In this document: in pieces, positions 21,007 to 32,060 of the stretch
Layout: each line of letters opens with the position of its first letter
How positions within the stretch are numbered: position 1 is the first letter of the stretch
Assembly (NCBI RefSeq): GCF_000238395.3
Contig: NZ_CP011025.1
Span: 3,534,001-3,598,000 of the forward strand
From: Pseudoalteromonas arctica A 37-1-2
GTDB lineage: Bacteria > Pseudomonadota > Gammaproteobacteria > Enterobacterales > Alteromonadaceae
Direction: 5' to 3'
DNA length: 64,000 nt
Notes under the pieces: generated by a model
Databases searched by the model: none
Told to the model about the DNA's origin: nothing
Seen by the model: the letters and a program-made list of their open reading frames with translations, nothing else
Made by a program: the position numbers and the translations under genes

Positions 21007-22233
21007 TTGAAAGGGATAACAGTGAACAAAATAGTGCCTAACATTTTAGTTGTTGACGACTCAAAAGCAATTTTGATCGTTATGGAAGCCATACTCAACG
21101 AATTGGGTATGTCTAACACTATAACTACGTGCTTGAGTGCAAAAGAAGCTCTTGAAAAAGTAAGAGAGGATATTAACTATTTTGATGCTATTTTTACTGA
21201 TCTCAATATGCCCGAAATGGACGGCATGGAATTAATCCGTCATTTAGGAGAGTCACATTATCAAGGCGGGATAATTATTGTTTCTGAAATGGATCATAAA
21301 GTTATTAGTTTAGCTGCCAGCCTCGCAAAACAACATAATGCTCACCTCATTGGTAATATTTCAAAGCCAGTGCAACTGTCTCAGGTAAGTAGATTACTTA
21401 CTAAAGTGGCGCAATTAAACAGTCACACTTTATTAAAAGAGTCAGCCATTTCAAAAGATGAGCTTATTAATGCATTAAAAAACGATGAAATAACGCCTTT
21501 TTATCAACCAAAAATAAACGCTGATAACAATAAAATTGAAAGTGTTGAAGTATTAGCGCGTATTTTATCAAGTAAAGACGGCAATATTATTTTACCTAAC
21601 CGTTTTATAAACACAGCCGAAAAACACAACTTAATTAATCAAATTACATTTTCTCTTTTTGAAAAGGCCACCAGCGAATTCAAAAATATGAAATCACAAT
21701 TAGGTCATGATTTTAAGATGGCATTTAACTTATCGCCAACTCAGCTCGACGATCTAAACTGTCCTAATAAATTACTACTCATTTTAGAACTAAACCAACT
21801 CACGCCTAGTAATATAATTATAGAAATAACAGAACAACATGCACTCTCAAGTCTCATGCAATTAGAAACACTAAACAGATTAAGAATGCATGGCTTTGGT
21901 ATATCGCTAGACGACTTTGGTGTTGGCTTTACTAATATGAACCAGCTTCGAAACCTTCCTTTTACTGAAATTAAAATAGACCGTTCACTCATTAGCCATA
22001 TAGAAACAGATTTATTTTCTCAAGTGGTTGTAAGTTCGTTATTTAATATTACGAGTAAAGATAATTTAGATTTAGTGGCAGAAGGCGTTGAACGCCCAGA
22101 AGAGCTCAATTATTTAAGGCACTATAGAAGAAACCTAGCCATACAAGGTTTTTTATTTAGTCGCCCTAAACCACAAGACGAATTTATATCTTGGGCTAAA
22201 GATTGGCTAAAAACTGATGGCAGCCCCGCTTAA
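21007..22233 (+). CDS. Response regulator with EAL (cyclic-di-GMP phosphodiesterase) domain
   Basis: 408 residues: receiver domain (about 8-130) with VVDDS and the phospho-acceptor Asp in FTDLNMPEMDG, then an EAL domain (about 145-395). EAL motifs: EVLAR in place of the usual EALxR (the metal-binding Glu is kept), the Asn of FNLSPTQL, the Glu of IEITEQHAL, DDFGVGFTN, the Lys of EIKIDRSLI, and the Glu of LVAEGVERPEEL, so activity is plausible. It would lower c-di-GMP on phosphorylation. No histidine kinase is adjacent, so the input is unknown. Confidence 0.9.
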   Translation: MKGITVNKIVPNILVVDDSKAILIVMEAILNELGMSNTITTCLSAKEALEKVREDINYFDAIFTDLNMPEMDGMELIRHLGESHYQGGIIIVSEMDHKVISLAASLAKQHNAHLIGNISKPVQLSQVSRLLTKVAQLNSHTLLKESAISKDELINALKNDEITPFYQPKINADNNKIESVEVLARILSSKDGNIILPNRFINTAEKHNLINQITFSLFEKATSEFKNMKSQLGHDFKMAFNLSPTQLDDLNCPNKLLLILELNQLTPSNIIIEITEQHALSSLMQLETLNRLRMHGFGISLDDFGVGFTNMNQLRNLPFTEIKIDRSLISHIETDLFSQVVVSSLFNITSKDNLDLVAEGVERPEELNYLRHYRRNLAIQGFLFSRPKPQDEFISWAKDWLKTDGSPA

Positions 22234-22265
22234 AGCGGTACTAATATTTACTCGGGGCCTGTTAG

Positions 22266-23342
22266 CTAATTATCACCCCGAGTGTGTTTATCTTCTTCAC
22301 TAACTATATGCGCACTACTTGCTAAACGTTTGTGCCAACGCTGCCTTGCTACTGCGCGCATGTTAGTAGATTGGTCACGCTCATCTACAATCTCTAGCCC
22401 CATTAAAGCTTCAATCATATCCTCTAGCGTTACAATACCTTGCACGTCACCGTACTCATCTACAACTAGGCATATATGCGTGCGCTTTGTTAAAAGAGTT
22501 TGCAGTAACGACGATACATTTTGAGAACTCGGCACCGTATAAATAGGCTTAATCAATTTGCTAATTTTGTAATCGGTACCTAAACGGTGAAATGCCAGCA
22601 TAATATCGTTTTTATGCACAAACCCAACAATATCGTCGCTGTCTTTATCAAATACCAATATACGAGAAAATGACGACGAGCCGTGATCGTTTAAATACTG
22701 ATTTACTGTTAAGTCTTTGTGGATTTTAAAAATTACAGTTCGAGGCGTCATTAAGTCGCATAATTTTGCATGTCTAAAATGCAATAAATTACGAATTATT
22801 TCGGACTCATCCTGATGTAATGCACCCGACTCCGTACCTATATCAGCCATTGCCTCTATCTCTTGACGAATATAGTATGCCTCATCGTGCTTTGGCCCCA
22901 TTAAATTTGTTAGCTTTTGTGCAAACCATACAAAAGGCTTTAGCAATATAACTAAAAACCTCAAAGCGTAAGTAACACTTGGCGTTAGAGCTCGCCAGTA
23001 ATTAGCCCCCAAGGTTTTAGGAATAATTTCAGAAAGAATTAATACGAGGAATGTCATAATGGCTGATGCAATACCTACAGCCGCATCGGAAAACACGACA
23101 GCTGCCTGTGCGCCTACCCCAGCAGCACCCGCAGTATGGGCAACCGTATTTAAAGTTAAAATAGCAGCTAAAGGCTGATCTATATTGTTTTTAAGTTTTT
23201 CGAGCTGTTTAGCAAGCTCAGGATGATCTTTCCTAAGTGATGCAACATAGCTGGGCGAAATACTTAATAACACAGCCTCCATCACAGAACATAAAAACGA
23301 AATAACAATCGCCACTACCATATAAACTATCAGTAAAGTCAC
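22266..23342 (-). CDS. CNNM/CorC-type membrane protein with CBS pair
   Basis: About 358 residues: an N-terminal DUF21/CNNM membrane domain (about 1-170) with NTVAHTAGAAGVGAQA and SEIIPKTLGANYW, then two CBS domains (about 195-325) with MTPRTVIFKI and CLVVDEYGDVQGIVTLEDM. There is no C-terminal CorC_HlyC transporter-associated domain. The frame is open to 23381, but GTG at 23342 is preferred because AGAGGAG lies 5-6 nt upstream and the protein then starts with the first membrane helix. The family is linked to divalent cation export; specificity is unknown. Divergent from the S9 peptidase gene. Confidence 0.8.
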   Translation of the reverse strand: MTLLIVYMVVAIVISFLCSVMEAVLLSISPSYVASLRKDHPELAKQLEKLKNNIDQPLAAILTLNTVAHTAGAAGVGAQAAVVFSDAAVGIASAIMTFLVLILSEIIPKTLGANYWRALTPSVTYALRFLVILLKPFVWFAQKLTNLMGPKHDEAYYIRQEIEAMADIGTESGALHQDESEIIRNLLHFRHAKLCDLMTPRTVIFKIHKDLTVNQYLNDHGSSSFSRILVFDKDSDDIVGFVHKNDIMLAFHRLGTDYKISKLIKPIYTVPSSQNVSSLLQTLLTKRTHICLVVDEYGDVQGIVTLEDMIEALMGLEIVDERDQSTNMRAVARQRWHKRLASSAHIVSEEDKHTRGDN

Positions 23343-23426
23343 TTTCTCTCCTCTATATTGGATATGTGAGCATGGTATCAATACATGCTATATTTGGCCA
23401 AACTTCCAATAATAATAGGCATAATA

Positions 23427-25894
23427 ATGAAATTTAGCGCACCATGGTGTCATCAAAATAAGCTATTTAAGTACGCAGCGACTCTTTTTACGCTTAGCAG
23501 CTTAAGCTTTGCTGCAATAGCTGCACCATTGGATAAATCAAAAATTCAGTTTATCGGCCCACTTGCCGAAGATATGCAGTTAAAGCCTTTTCAGACACCT
23601 CATGGCAGTGCGATTATTAACAACCTATTGCCGCAACTACAAGCAGACTCAGATAGTTTTTCTGTATTTGGGAAAAAACAAAACTGGCAGCCGTTTAATA
23701 AAATCAATGCGCTCACTTTAGGTGGGTTACAGGCACTAAAATTTAATATTGAAACTACCCGCTTTACACAAGGTACGCTTACCTTAAAAGGGATTGAGCA
23801 AGGTCAGTTATTTATTAATGGCGAACTACAAACAGGCGATAAAAATAGCTATAAGTTAGCTTTAAATAACAGTACTCACTCTATTTTAATAGTAGCCCAA
23901 CAAGTAGCTAATTGGCACGATGTAATGCTTGATTTTGCACCTAAAAGCGACGTTGATAAAATTACGCTTAGCGCCTCAAAAACAAAACGCTTATCTGCAA
24001 AACAATTGTTTGATGCCCCTACAATCAGCCAATTATCACTCGCACCTAATGCTAAGCAGTACGTTACTACTACTCGCACTTATAGCGATAAAACACAAAA
24101 CCAAGCAAATACAGTTACTGTACTTAAAGATTCAGATAATCAAACGCTTTATCGCTTCGAAGCAGGCCAACCAAGTAACATTATTTGGAGTCCAGATAAC
24201 CAATATTTAGTGTATTTGTTAAATGGTGAGCTTAAACAACTTAGCCGTAAAAACTTCTCAATAAAAACATTAGCAAACGATTTAGAAGGAGCCAATGGCT
24301 TTACCTTTTATAACGACACCAGTCTTTTGTTTAGCTGGTCTAAATCACCTGAGAGCACTAACAGCTTAACCAAGCACTATAAAGGTCTACAAGATCGTTG
24401 GTCGTATGCACGTACCACCAGCCAAATTTACATGCTTGATACTAAAAGTGGTTTAACAAAAGCACTTAGCCAAGGTCCTCTTTCTTACAGCCTTGAAGAT
24501 TCAAATAGTAACCGTGGCAAAATATTAATGAGCCGCCCAGTAATGGCAATGCAAGCATCAACCCACCCTGAAACAGAGTTAGTCGAACTCGATTTAAAAT
24601 CAAAACGTTTAATTTAGCCAAATACGCAAATAAAGATATTTATGTAGTTGCAGGCCCTGACTTTAAAAATGGCGCAGGCAGAGCTCTACCAAAAGCAATG
24701 CTTGCTAATAACTACGACGGGCAACTTTACCTACTTACTGAAGGCGGTAAAAACGTAAAAGCACTTAGTAAACAATTCGATTCTGCTATTGGCCAACTGC
24801 ACGTTTTAGAAAACGGCGATGCGCTCATTAAAGTAACAGAGCAAGACACTCAACCGCTTTACCTATTTGATTTAAGTAAACAGCGCTTTAAAAAGTTAAA
24901 TACAGGATTGGATATTGTTGAACAATTTAGTTACTCACACGACCGTAATACCGAAATTTTATTAAGTGGCACTAACGCTTTAGCGCCACAACAGCTAAAA
25001 CGCCTTAACGTAAGTAAAAATAAAACAGATTTAATATGGGATTCAAAACCAAGTAGCTATGCAAATACACGACTCCCTACATTGGAGGAGTTTAATTTTA
25101 AAAATAAACATGGGGTTGAAATAACTGGCCGCGTTTATATTCCTAGCAATTTAGATAAAACTAAAAAGCACCCGGCGCTCGTGTATTACTACGGCGGCAC
25201 TTCACCAGTTACGCGTGGTTTTACAGGTCGTTATCCGTTTAACTTATGGGCAGAAAATGGCTACGTTGTTTATGTAGTACAGCCTACTGGCGCAACAGGG
25301 TTTGGACAAAAGTTTTCAGCGCAGCATGTTAATGCCTGGGGCGACTACACTGCAGACGATATTATCGAAGGCACGCAAGCCTTTTTAAAGAAATACAACT
25401 ATGTTGATAGTGAAAAGGTAGGAAATTTAGGGGCATCATACGGTGGCTTCATGACCATGTTATTGGCAACTAAAACCGATATATTTAGTGCTTCAATAGC
25501 TCATGCGGGTATTTCTAATATTACCTCGTATTGGGGTGAAGGTTGGTGGGGCTACTTATATTCTGGCGAAGCATCAAAAAATAGCTTCCCATGGAATAAC
25601 CCTGAGCTTTACAGCCAACATAGCCCTGTATTTCATGCCGACAAAGTAACAACACCTATGCTACTTCTTCATGGTGATAGTGATACCAATGTACCTGTTG
25701 GCGAAAGCTTAACAATGTACACTGCGCTTAAACTGCTTAATAAGGACGTAGAGTTAATCGAATACAAAGGCGCCGACCACCAAATTTTTGCACGCGATAA
25801 ACGATTTGATTGGTGGAACACCATGCTCGCATACTTTGATAAAAAGCTAAAAGATGAACCTCAATGGTGGGACTCAATGTATAAAAATAACTGA
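23427..25894 (+). pseudogene. S9 family prolyl-oligopeptidase-like secreted peptidase, frameshifted
   Basis: The first frame (23427 to a TAA at about 24617) encodes a signal peptide (LFKYAATLFTLSSLSFAAIA) and an N-terminal propeller. A second frame carries on the same protein: homologous coding is readable from about 24610 (NLAKYANKDIYVVAGPDF) through 25894. The C-terminal half has a complete catalytic triad: Ser in GNLGASYGGFM, Asp in HGDSDTNVP, His in KGADHQIFARD. The two halves sum to about 820 residues, normal for the family. A single small indel near 24598-24612 explains the break. It could be real decay or a sequencing error; coding quality is intact on both sides, which favours a recent event. 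Confidence 0.8.
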
Positions 25895-26110
25895 GCCTGA
25901 ACCTTTAAAATAACGACTTAATACAGATTTATTAATAGTAGTATTAATTATTTAGCACCTTTTAATTAGTTTAAAGGTGCTAACCTCATCCTCTAATAAC
26001 GTCTTATACACCTTTGAAATATTAAGTTACTTAAAACTAATAAACCCCCTTCTCAGCATTTACCTAATGGTGCTACCATACAGAGCTATAAGCATTCAAA
26101 ATAAAGTACT

Positions 26111-26815
26111 ATGGCTATTAATGTTTTATTGGTTGAAGATGATGAATTACTCGTTAAACGCATCCAAAATCACTTTGCAGATACCGAATTTACAATAGAG
26201 GTAGACCCAACTGGCGCTGATGCACTTAACATTGTAAGGCAGCGGGTAAACCTGCGCGGTGCTATATCATTAGCCATAATTGACATTGTTTTGCCAAAGC
26301 GTGATGGGCTTCAGCTGGCAAAAGAATTAAACACACTTACCGATATTGGCGTTATTGTATTATCGAGCCGCGACTCCCAAGCCGATCGTATTGCAGGCCT
26401 TGCACAAGGTGCTGATGACTATATTTGTAAGCCCGTCGATTTACTTGAGTTAGAACTTCGCATGCGCGCGCTCTATAAGCGTGTTGCCGTTAACCTAGAA
26501 GACGACGAAAGCGAAGAATTTATAGAGTATGCTGACTTTAAGCTTCACCCCGATAACCGCACACTAATTACTGCTGCAGGCGTTGAATCACGCTTAACTG
26601 AAGCCGAACATAAAGTGCTTATTTGCTTAATTAGTAATGCGGGTAAAGCCACATCCCGTGAAAAAATATCAGAAGAAATAGGCCAGCCCGATTGGAGTCC
26701 AAACGATCGTACTGTTGATGTGCTGATTGGTCGTTTACGTAAAAAATTAAATGACGAAAAAGATCAAAAACGCATTGTTACCGTACGCGGTAAAGGGTAT
26801 ATGCTTTCTATTTAA
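26111..26815 (+). CDS. OmpR-family DNA-binding response regulator (orphan)
   Basis: 234 residues: receiver (about 3-120) with VEDDE acid pocket, phospho-acceptor Asp in AIIDIVLPKRDG, Ser/Lys switch residues in LSSRD and CKPVD; winged-helix DNA-binding domain (about 138-232) ending RTVDVLIGRLRKKL and VRGKGYML. No partner kinase is in the window. The last bases overlap the convergent comM stop by 3 bp. Confidence 0.92.
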   Translation: MAINVLLVEDDELLVKRIQNHFADTEFTIEVDPTGADALNIVRQRVNLRGAISLAIIDIVLPKRDGLQLAKELNTLTDIGVIVLSSRDSQADRIAGLAQGADDYICKPVDLLELELRMRALYKRVAVNLEDDESEEFIEYADFKLHPDNRTLITAAGVESRLTEAEHKVLICLISNAGKATSREKISEEIGQPDWSPNDRTVDVLIGRLRKKLNDEKDQKRIVTVRGKGYMLSI

Positions 26816-28122
26816 TACTTAGTTAATTGCGCAATAAGGCGCTCAAATGCGCGGTAATTAAGTGCCTCTTTAAGCTCATTTAAACTAATGTTTTCAGCGC
26901 CTTTTAAATCACTAATAGTCCGCGCCACTTTAATCACTCTATGATAAGAGCGTGGCGATAAAGACAACTTCTCGCTTGCTCTGGCTAAAAACTGCAACTC
27001 TGCTGGCGCCAGTACACAGTGCACACTCATTTCTTTATTATTAAGCCTCGCATTAACCTTACCTTGACGTTTTAGTTGTAGATAATAAGCCGTTTCAACT
27101 CTTGCTCTAACCTCAGCACTACTTTCCTCCGGCTGAGTACTTTGTAGTTCAACACTCGTTAAACGAGGTAGTTCTATTTGCAAATCAATACGGTCAATAA
27201 AAGGCCCCGACACGCGCGATAAATAACGCATAACTTGATCGGGAGTTGCCCGCTTATCTGTATGACTCCCTGTTGGGCTTGGATTTAATGCTGTAATAAG
27301 CTGAAACTGCGCCGGAAACTCCATTTGCCTAGCTGCACGTGAAATAGTAACTGTACCGGTTTCCATTGGCTCACGCAGTGAATCAAGTACCTTACGCTCA
27401 AATTCCGGTAACTCATCTAAGAAGAGCACACCGTTATGTGCCAGAGAAATTTCACCAGGTTTGGGATTCGAAGAGCCCCCCACCAAGGCAACAGCTGAAC
27501 AAGTATGATGTGGATTACGAAATGGCCGCTGTCGCCAATTAGTTAAATCTATGGATTGCCCAATAATAGAGTAAAGCGCAGCTGTCGAAATAGCTTCATC
27601 GTCCGACATAGTAGGCATTATAGTTGCCATTCGCTGGGCCAGCATCGATTTACCAGTACCTGGAGGACCTAAAAATAATAAATTATGCCCGCCAGCTGCA
27701 GCAATTTCGAGTACACGCTTTGCACCGGGCTGACCTTTCACATCGCTTAAATCAAGTAAAAAGTCAGGGGCTTGTGTGCAGTCGGGATATTCTATATTTA
27801 ATGGTAAGGGTTGTTGATTAAGTAAATCCCCCCACACTTCTTGAATAGAGCTTACGGCTTTGCGTTTAACGCCATTAACTAGGCTTGCTAGGCTGTCGTT
27901 TGCAAGAGGTAAAAAGCAGCAACGATCTTGCTCTTTTGCAGCAAGTACCGAAGGTAAAATAGCGTTTACACCACGCACCTCACCATTAAGAGCAAGCTCA
28001 CCATAAAACTCGTACTTGTGAATATCAGGACACACTATTTGCCCAGAGGCGACTAAAATACCCACCGCAATAGCAAGATCAAACCGTCCGCCATCTTTTG
28101 GCAAATCGGCAGGGGCTAAATT
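26812..28122 (-). pseudogene. comM: comM, 3' part, separated from its 5' part by an island
   Basis: ComM (YifB, Mg-chelatase-like AAA+ helicase) promotes branch migration during natural transformation. This fragment encodes about 431 residues starting at the conserved NLAPADLPKDGGRFDLAIA and including Walker A GPPGTGKSMLAQRM, the Walker B block NGVLFLDELPEF and the C-terminal part. The remaining 72 residues are at 41147-41361. A TTG at 28104 could start translation but the N-terminal domain would be missing. The sum of both parts, about 503 residues, equals full-length ComM, so nothing but the insertion is wrong. Confidence 0.93.
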
Positions 28123-28141
28123 GATTTACCTGCAATGTAAT
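28109..28141. other. attL: left island/comM junction
   Basis: Holds the direct repeat GCAGGGGCTAAATT (28109-28122). The sequence CTAAATTGATTTAC (28116-28129) is an exact inverted copy of one at the right end, and a further ATGTAAT (28135-28141) is also mirrored there as ATTACAT. These are probably binding-arm sequences for the recombinase. Confidence 0.8.
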
Positions 28142-28180
28142 GGGATAATATTTAAATTAACCAAGATTATAGAATTAAAA

Positions 28181-30229
28181 ATGAAACCAACAGCTTTCAT
28201 CTATGGGCGCGTCAGCAGCGATAAGCAAACTATAGGTACATCTATTGAAATACAAACTGACCTCAAGAAAGCAAAGCAAATAGCATCTGAGCATGGTTGT
28301 GAATTATCAGAGTTAATAACTGTTGATGAAGGGGTCTCAGGCTTTTCTGGTAGTAACTTGAAAACAGGAAAATTAAAAGACTTATTAGAGATAGTTAAAA
28401 GAAATGACCTTATCATCTTAAGAGCGCTAGATAGATTTTCACGAGGCTCACTATATAAAGTAAATAGTATTTTCACCGATTTATTACATAAAGGTGTTCG
28501 GTTTTACACCACTATGGATAATAAATTATATGGTGGTGAGAGCAGCAATAAGGTCGTCGATGCAATAGTTAGCGTGATTGGGTTTAATAGTGCATTCGAG
28601 GAAAGCAGTAAAAAAGCAGCATTAAATAACGATTATATATTAAAGCGAATTACCCAATTCAATGATGGCATACGAGGCTTAAATAATGCTCCTTTACATC
28701 ACGGAAAAAGCATCCCTTTTCACTGCCAGCTAGTAGGTGAAGATAAAAGTAAGGTAGTAGTAAAGCATCCTAAGAATTTTGATGTAGCAAAAGAGATTAT
28801 CGCTCTTGCTTTAAACGGAAGCGGTCTTCACAAAATTATCAGAGTGGTTAATGAAAAGCATAATATTTCAAGAACAAAGCAATGGCTAAAAGACTATCTC
28901 AAGAGCCATACTCTTTACGGTAACTGTATTTTGAAGGTTCAAGATAGAACGCAAAAAGTTATATATGATGGCTTCGGAGAAACATACCCCAAGAAAGAAT
29001 ATATTTTGAATGAATATTATCCTGCGGTTTGCACAAAAAATGAATGGCTAGGCCTACAGGAAACTAGAAAGCGTTCCATTAAACTCAGATCTGAAGGTCA
29101 AAAATACTATAGCTTATTATCGGGAAGGCAACGGTTGTATTGCTCATGTGGCAAACCATTAACCGTCATATATGGGAAAAATGCCACACAACCAATATAT
29201 TATGGTTGTATTGATCAAATATCATGTCGAAATATGGAGCAAATTTACGTTTTGAATCGTGTAGTTACTGACGCTGTAACAGGAGATGTTTATAAAAAAG
29301 ACACAGATAAAAATTCAAAAAATCGTGAGATAGAATCAAACAAATTAAATGGTGAAATAACGGAGCTTCAGGAAAGCATAAATAATATGCTGAAACTTGT
29401 AGAGGATCACCCTCTAGCATACGGTGATAAGTTCGCTCCAAAAATAATAGAGTCAAAGAAGGCTATAGAAAAAAAACAAAAGTTATTAGATGAAGTTAAT
29501 GGTCAGAAATTTATAAGTTCTCGAACAATCGAAGAACGGAATATGATTCCTAATGAAATTAGGAAGATAAAAGATCAGTTATTAAATGGTACAAGTGAGC
29601 AAAATCTAGAAAATGGAAACAAGATATATAAAATAATAAAACGAATTACCTTAGATAAGAATGGATTAATCAGCATTGAGTTTGAAAGCGGAGAATTTAA
29701 AGCATGCTATTTTCCTATTCAAAATAAATCTAAAGGAAGAAGAATGGGCAGTTTCCTGCACATTTTTAATAATATCGAAGATAATTTGTATGCCCCCATG
29801 AAAGAAGATCCTGACTTTTCATTAGTAACATTTACCAGAGAAGAACTAGAAAACAAAAAACATGTAATACATATAGATAAAATAAACCCTTCATTACTGA
29901 CATTATTCAGCCACGAAAGAACTATTATGGCCTGTGACAAAGCAGTCAGCCATATAAATAATTATCTAAAAAGTTATGGATATTTTATTTTAAAAAGCTC
30001 ATTCGCTATAAACAGTGGATTGTCTGAAAAACAATGGCAAAAGCATAAAGCGTACTGTATAGCTTTTTTTGAGAAGCGAGGAATGATACATAAAATTGAG
30101 TTCATTACGAAAAACAATGGACGAAATAGCATTTTGATTATTTCAGACAAAAAGCTCAGACTAAAAAAAATAAATACAATTTTATTTTTAAACATTAAGA
30201 ATTATAAGCAACTTGCTACACCCTCTTAA
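28181..30229 (+). CDS. Large serine recombinase (probable island integrase)
   Basis: About 682 residues from the ATG at 28181 (chosen because the catalytic domain starts at once: FIYGRVSSDKQ; the open frame upstream has no family content). Resolvase/invertase catalytic domain (about 1-150) with nucleophile Ser in GRVSS and the Arg-rich ALDRFSRG; recombinase domain (about 165-270); zinc ribbon with Cys pairs CSCG and CIDQISC (about 325-365); coiled coil (about 385-450); long C-terminal extension. This architecture is that of phage/ICE-type serine integrases, and the gene is 60 bp from the left att site, the usual position. It is the best candidate for insertion and excision of the island. Confidence 0.9.
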   Translation: MKPTAFIYGRVSSDKQTIGTSIEIQTDLKKAKQIASEHGCELSELITVDEGVSGFSGSNLKTGKLKDLLEIVKRNDLIILRALDRFSRGSLYKVNSIFTDLLHKGVRFYTTMDNKLYGGESSNKVVDAIVSVIGFNSAFEESSKKAALNNDYILKRITQFNDGIRGLNNAPLHHGKSIPFHCQLVGEDKSKVVVKHPKNFDVAKEIIALALNGSGLHKIIRVVNEKHNISRTKQWLKDYLKSHTLYGNCILKVQDRTQKVIYDGFGETYPKKEYILNEYYPAVCTKNEWLGLQETRKRSIKLRSEGQKYYSLLSGRQRLYCSCGKPLTVIYGKNATQPIYYGCIDQISCRNMEQIYVLNRVVTDAVTGDVYKKDTDKNSKNREIESNKLNGEITELQESINNMLKLVEDHPLAYGDKFAPKIIESKKAIEKKQKLLDEVNGQKFISSRTIEERNMIPNEIRKIKDQLLNGTSEQNLENGNKIYKIIKRITLDKNGLISIEFESGEFKACYFPIQNKSKGRRMGSFLHIFNNIEDNLYAPMKEDPDFSLVTFTREELENKKHVIHIDKINPSLLTLFSHERTIMACDKAVSHINNYLKSYGYFILKSSFAINSGLSEKQWQKHKAYCIAFFEKRGMIHKIEFITKNNGRNSILIISDKKLRLKKINTILFLNIKNYKQLATPS

Positions 30230-30311
30230 TGCGACTGCGATTCAACTAATACTTTAATGCTAAAACAGTCTTTAATTACTCACCTTATATCAATGAAATA
30301 CACACATAAAT

Positions 30312-30347
30312 AAGCCCACTCGATTGACTTCATGGGCTTTTATTTTT
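30312..30347. terminator. Terminator between recombinase and AIPR gene
   Basis: Stem AAGCCCA / TGGGCTT with a 14-base loop, followed by a T-rich run on the plus strand. On the minus strand the tract is weaker. It separates the two convergent genes. Confidence 0.78.
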
Positions 30348-30350
30348 TAG

Positions 30351-32060
30351 TTAATCATCAATTTCATCAAGCTTCGAATCAACATAATTTTTAAATTTTA
30401 ATTGAATCATTCTTCGCGGAATTGACATTTCACTAGGCGCATCATACGTATCAATAACTGTTTCTAAAAAGCCTATGATATCTTTTAAATCGAATTGAGG
30501 CCGCTTTTTACTAATGTACATGGTGTAATAATACTTAAGCTCTAAAGGCGTTATGCCATTTTTCTTAGCTAAATTATACAAACTCAAAACTTCAAAGTAC
30601 TTATCAATAATATCTGGAGCTTCAGTTATATCAAACGAATCAATAAAGACTTGATTATAATATTTGCCAAAGATGTGTTGTTTCTCATTTGAAGCTTTTT
30701 CGGGAAAACCTTGAGTGGCAAATAAAATTTGTCCAAATTTATCCATCGCAATTTTATGTTTATATTCTTTAGTATCAGATTTTCCAATATCACCCGTTTT
30801 TCTAGAGTAAATAATACCATAGTCTTCAAGGTACTGTTCTAAAGTGATTTGTTCTGAGCTTAAGGACTTTAAATCAATACTAGAAATCGCATTTTGACTG
30901 TTCGTGTATTCTGCAATCTTATTTACTGCAATTGCTTCATCATTACTTGTATTAAATATTCTTACAAGGACTTCACTTTTTGATAAATAGTCACTAATTA
31001 TTGATGTATCTTCAGAGTTAAAATTATGAATAGTTCTAACAGTTTGACCTCCATTTAATATTTGAAAATCATTCAATTCAAGTATAAATTTCTTGCCACC
31101 ATTAATAGATCTAACTTGAATAGACTTAGCTACAATAGTTATCCCATTGTTATACATGAAAAATTTATTTGGCTCTTCTTTCAATGACGTTGTAATATTT
31201 CCATTATACTTAGACCGTAGAACAAACCCTCTAACATTATCAAAAAGTACTCCAAAGTCTAATTTTACATTCGTTAATAATGATAAATCCTCAATGTCGT
31301 ACTTGTCCCTAAACGTGGCATCATTACATGTAACTCGAACAATCTCACTACTACGTAATCTAGTAATATATGACTTCGACGAGGATAGTTGATGCTCTTC
31401 ATAAGACATTAGAGCATCTTCATCTAAGACTAATTTAGCGTTAATAGGTGTTGGTCTAATCGACATCATTTGGGATATATATGGTAAAGCAATAGGTATA
31501 ATCTCAAGCCCATATGCATCTCTTAATATACCTAAGTGTTCATGATCAGCTGCTACAGGCTCTACCTCATTACTTACAACGTATAGCTTAAACTCCCAAA
31601 TTTGACTGCTATTTAAACAATCTATAACTTCTAGAGCTTTTTCTTTAACTTTTCCTGATAGTCCAGTGGTTTGCTCATTGGTAATTGAATTTACAAATTT
31701 CGCACTCAAAATTGTCTCATTCACTGCTTGAGACTTTGTAGGGTGAAACTTTTCTCTATATTTAAAGTTAAATAGGTTTATGCTTTTATTATCATCATCT
31801 ATATAAACAGCATCGACCCCCCAATCATCATCGCCTGTACCATAAAGACCCCTATTAAAATCAAGATCAGTAATTAACTCTATCTGTTCAGAAACATCTT
31901 TAACATTACATATATTTTCTAACATAAATAAGTAAAAACCGAAGCGAGCTTTTGCTGAATCGCTTTCTTGGGGCTTATCTAGCGGAATTTCTTTAGCTAA
32001 TAGTTCGTAATATTTAATACATCTATTTTGTAAAATTTTAAAATCATTAATTAGTGACAT
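30351..32060 (-). CDS. AIPR-family protein (abortive infection phage resistance family)
   Basis: 569 residues; ATG at 32060 preceded by GGAGG. The AIPR core is recognisable: NLFNFKYREKF, FDNVRGFVLRSKYN, FFMYNNGITIVAKSI (about residues 298-312) and ELNDFQILNGGQTVRTIHNF (about 327-346), the typical NNGIT and NGGQT motifs. Family members occur alone or beside restriction-modification genes and have been linked to abortive phage resistance; the biochemical activity is not settled. Here it is alone and convergent with the recombinase, with no methyltransferase or restriction gene nearby. Confidence 0.85.
   Translation of the reverse strand: MSLINDFKILQNRCIKYYELLAKEIPLDKPQESDSAKARFGFYLFMLENICNVKDVSEQIELITDLDFNRGLYGTGDDDWGVDAVYIDDDNKSINLFNFKYREKFHPTKSQAVNETILSAKFVNSITNEQTTGLSGKVKEKALEVIDCLNSSQIWEFKLYVVSNEVEPVAADHEHLGILRDAYGLEIIPIALPYISQMMSIRPTPINAKLVLDEDALMSYEEHQLSSSKSYITRLRSSEIVRVTCNDATFRDKYDIEDLSLLTNVKLDFGVLFDNVRGFVLRSKYNGNITTSLKEEPNKFFMYNNGITIVAKSIQVRSINGGKKFILELNDFQILNGGQTVRTIHNFNSEDTSIISDYLSKSEVLVRIFNTSNDEAIAVNKIAEYTNSQNAISSIDLKSLSSEQITLEQYLEDYGIIYSRKTGDIGKSDTKEYKHKIAMDKFGQILFATQGFPEKASNEKQHIFGKYYNQVFIDSFDITEAPDIIDKYFEVLSLYNLAKKNGITPLELKYYYTMYISKKRPQFDLKDIIGFLETVIDTYDAPSEMSIPRRMIQLKFKNYVDSKLDEIDD

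Noticed and set aside
28121..28180. Extended N-terminus of the large serine recombinase from 28121
   Set aside because: It would start inside the att repeat, lacks family content and a ribosome site; the catalytic domain begins at the ATG at 28181.
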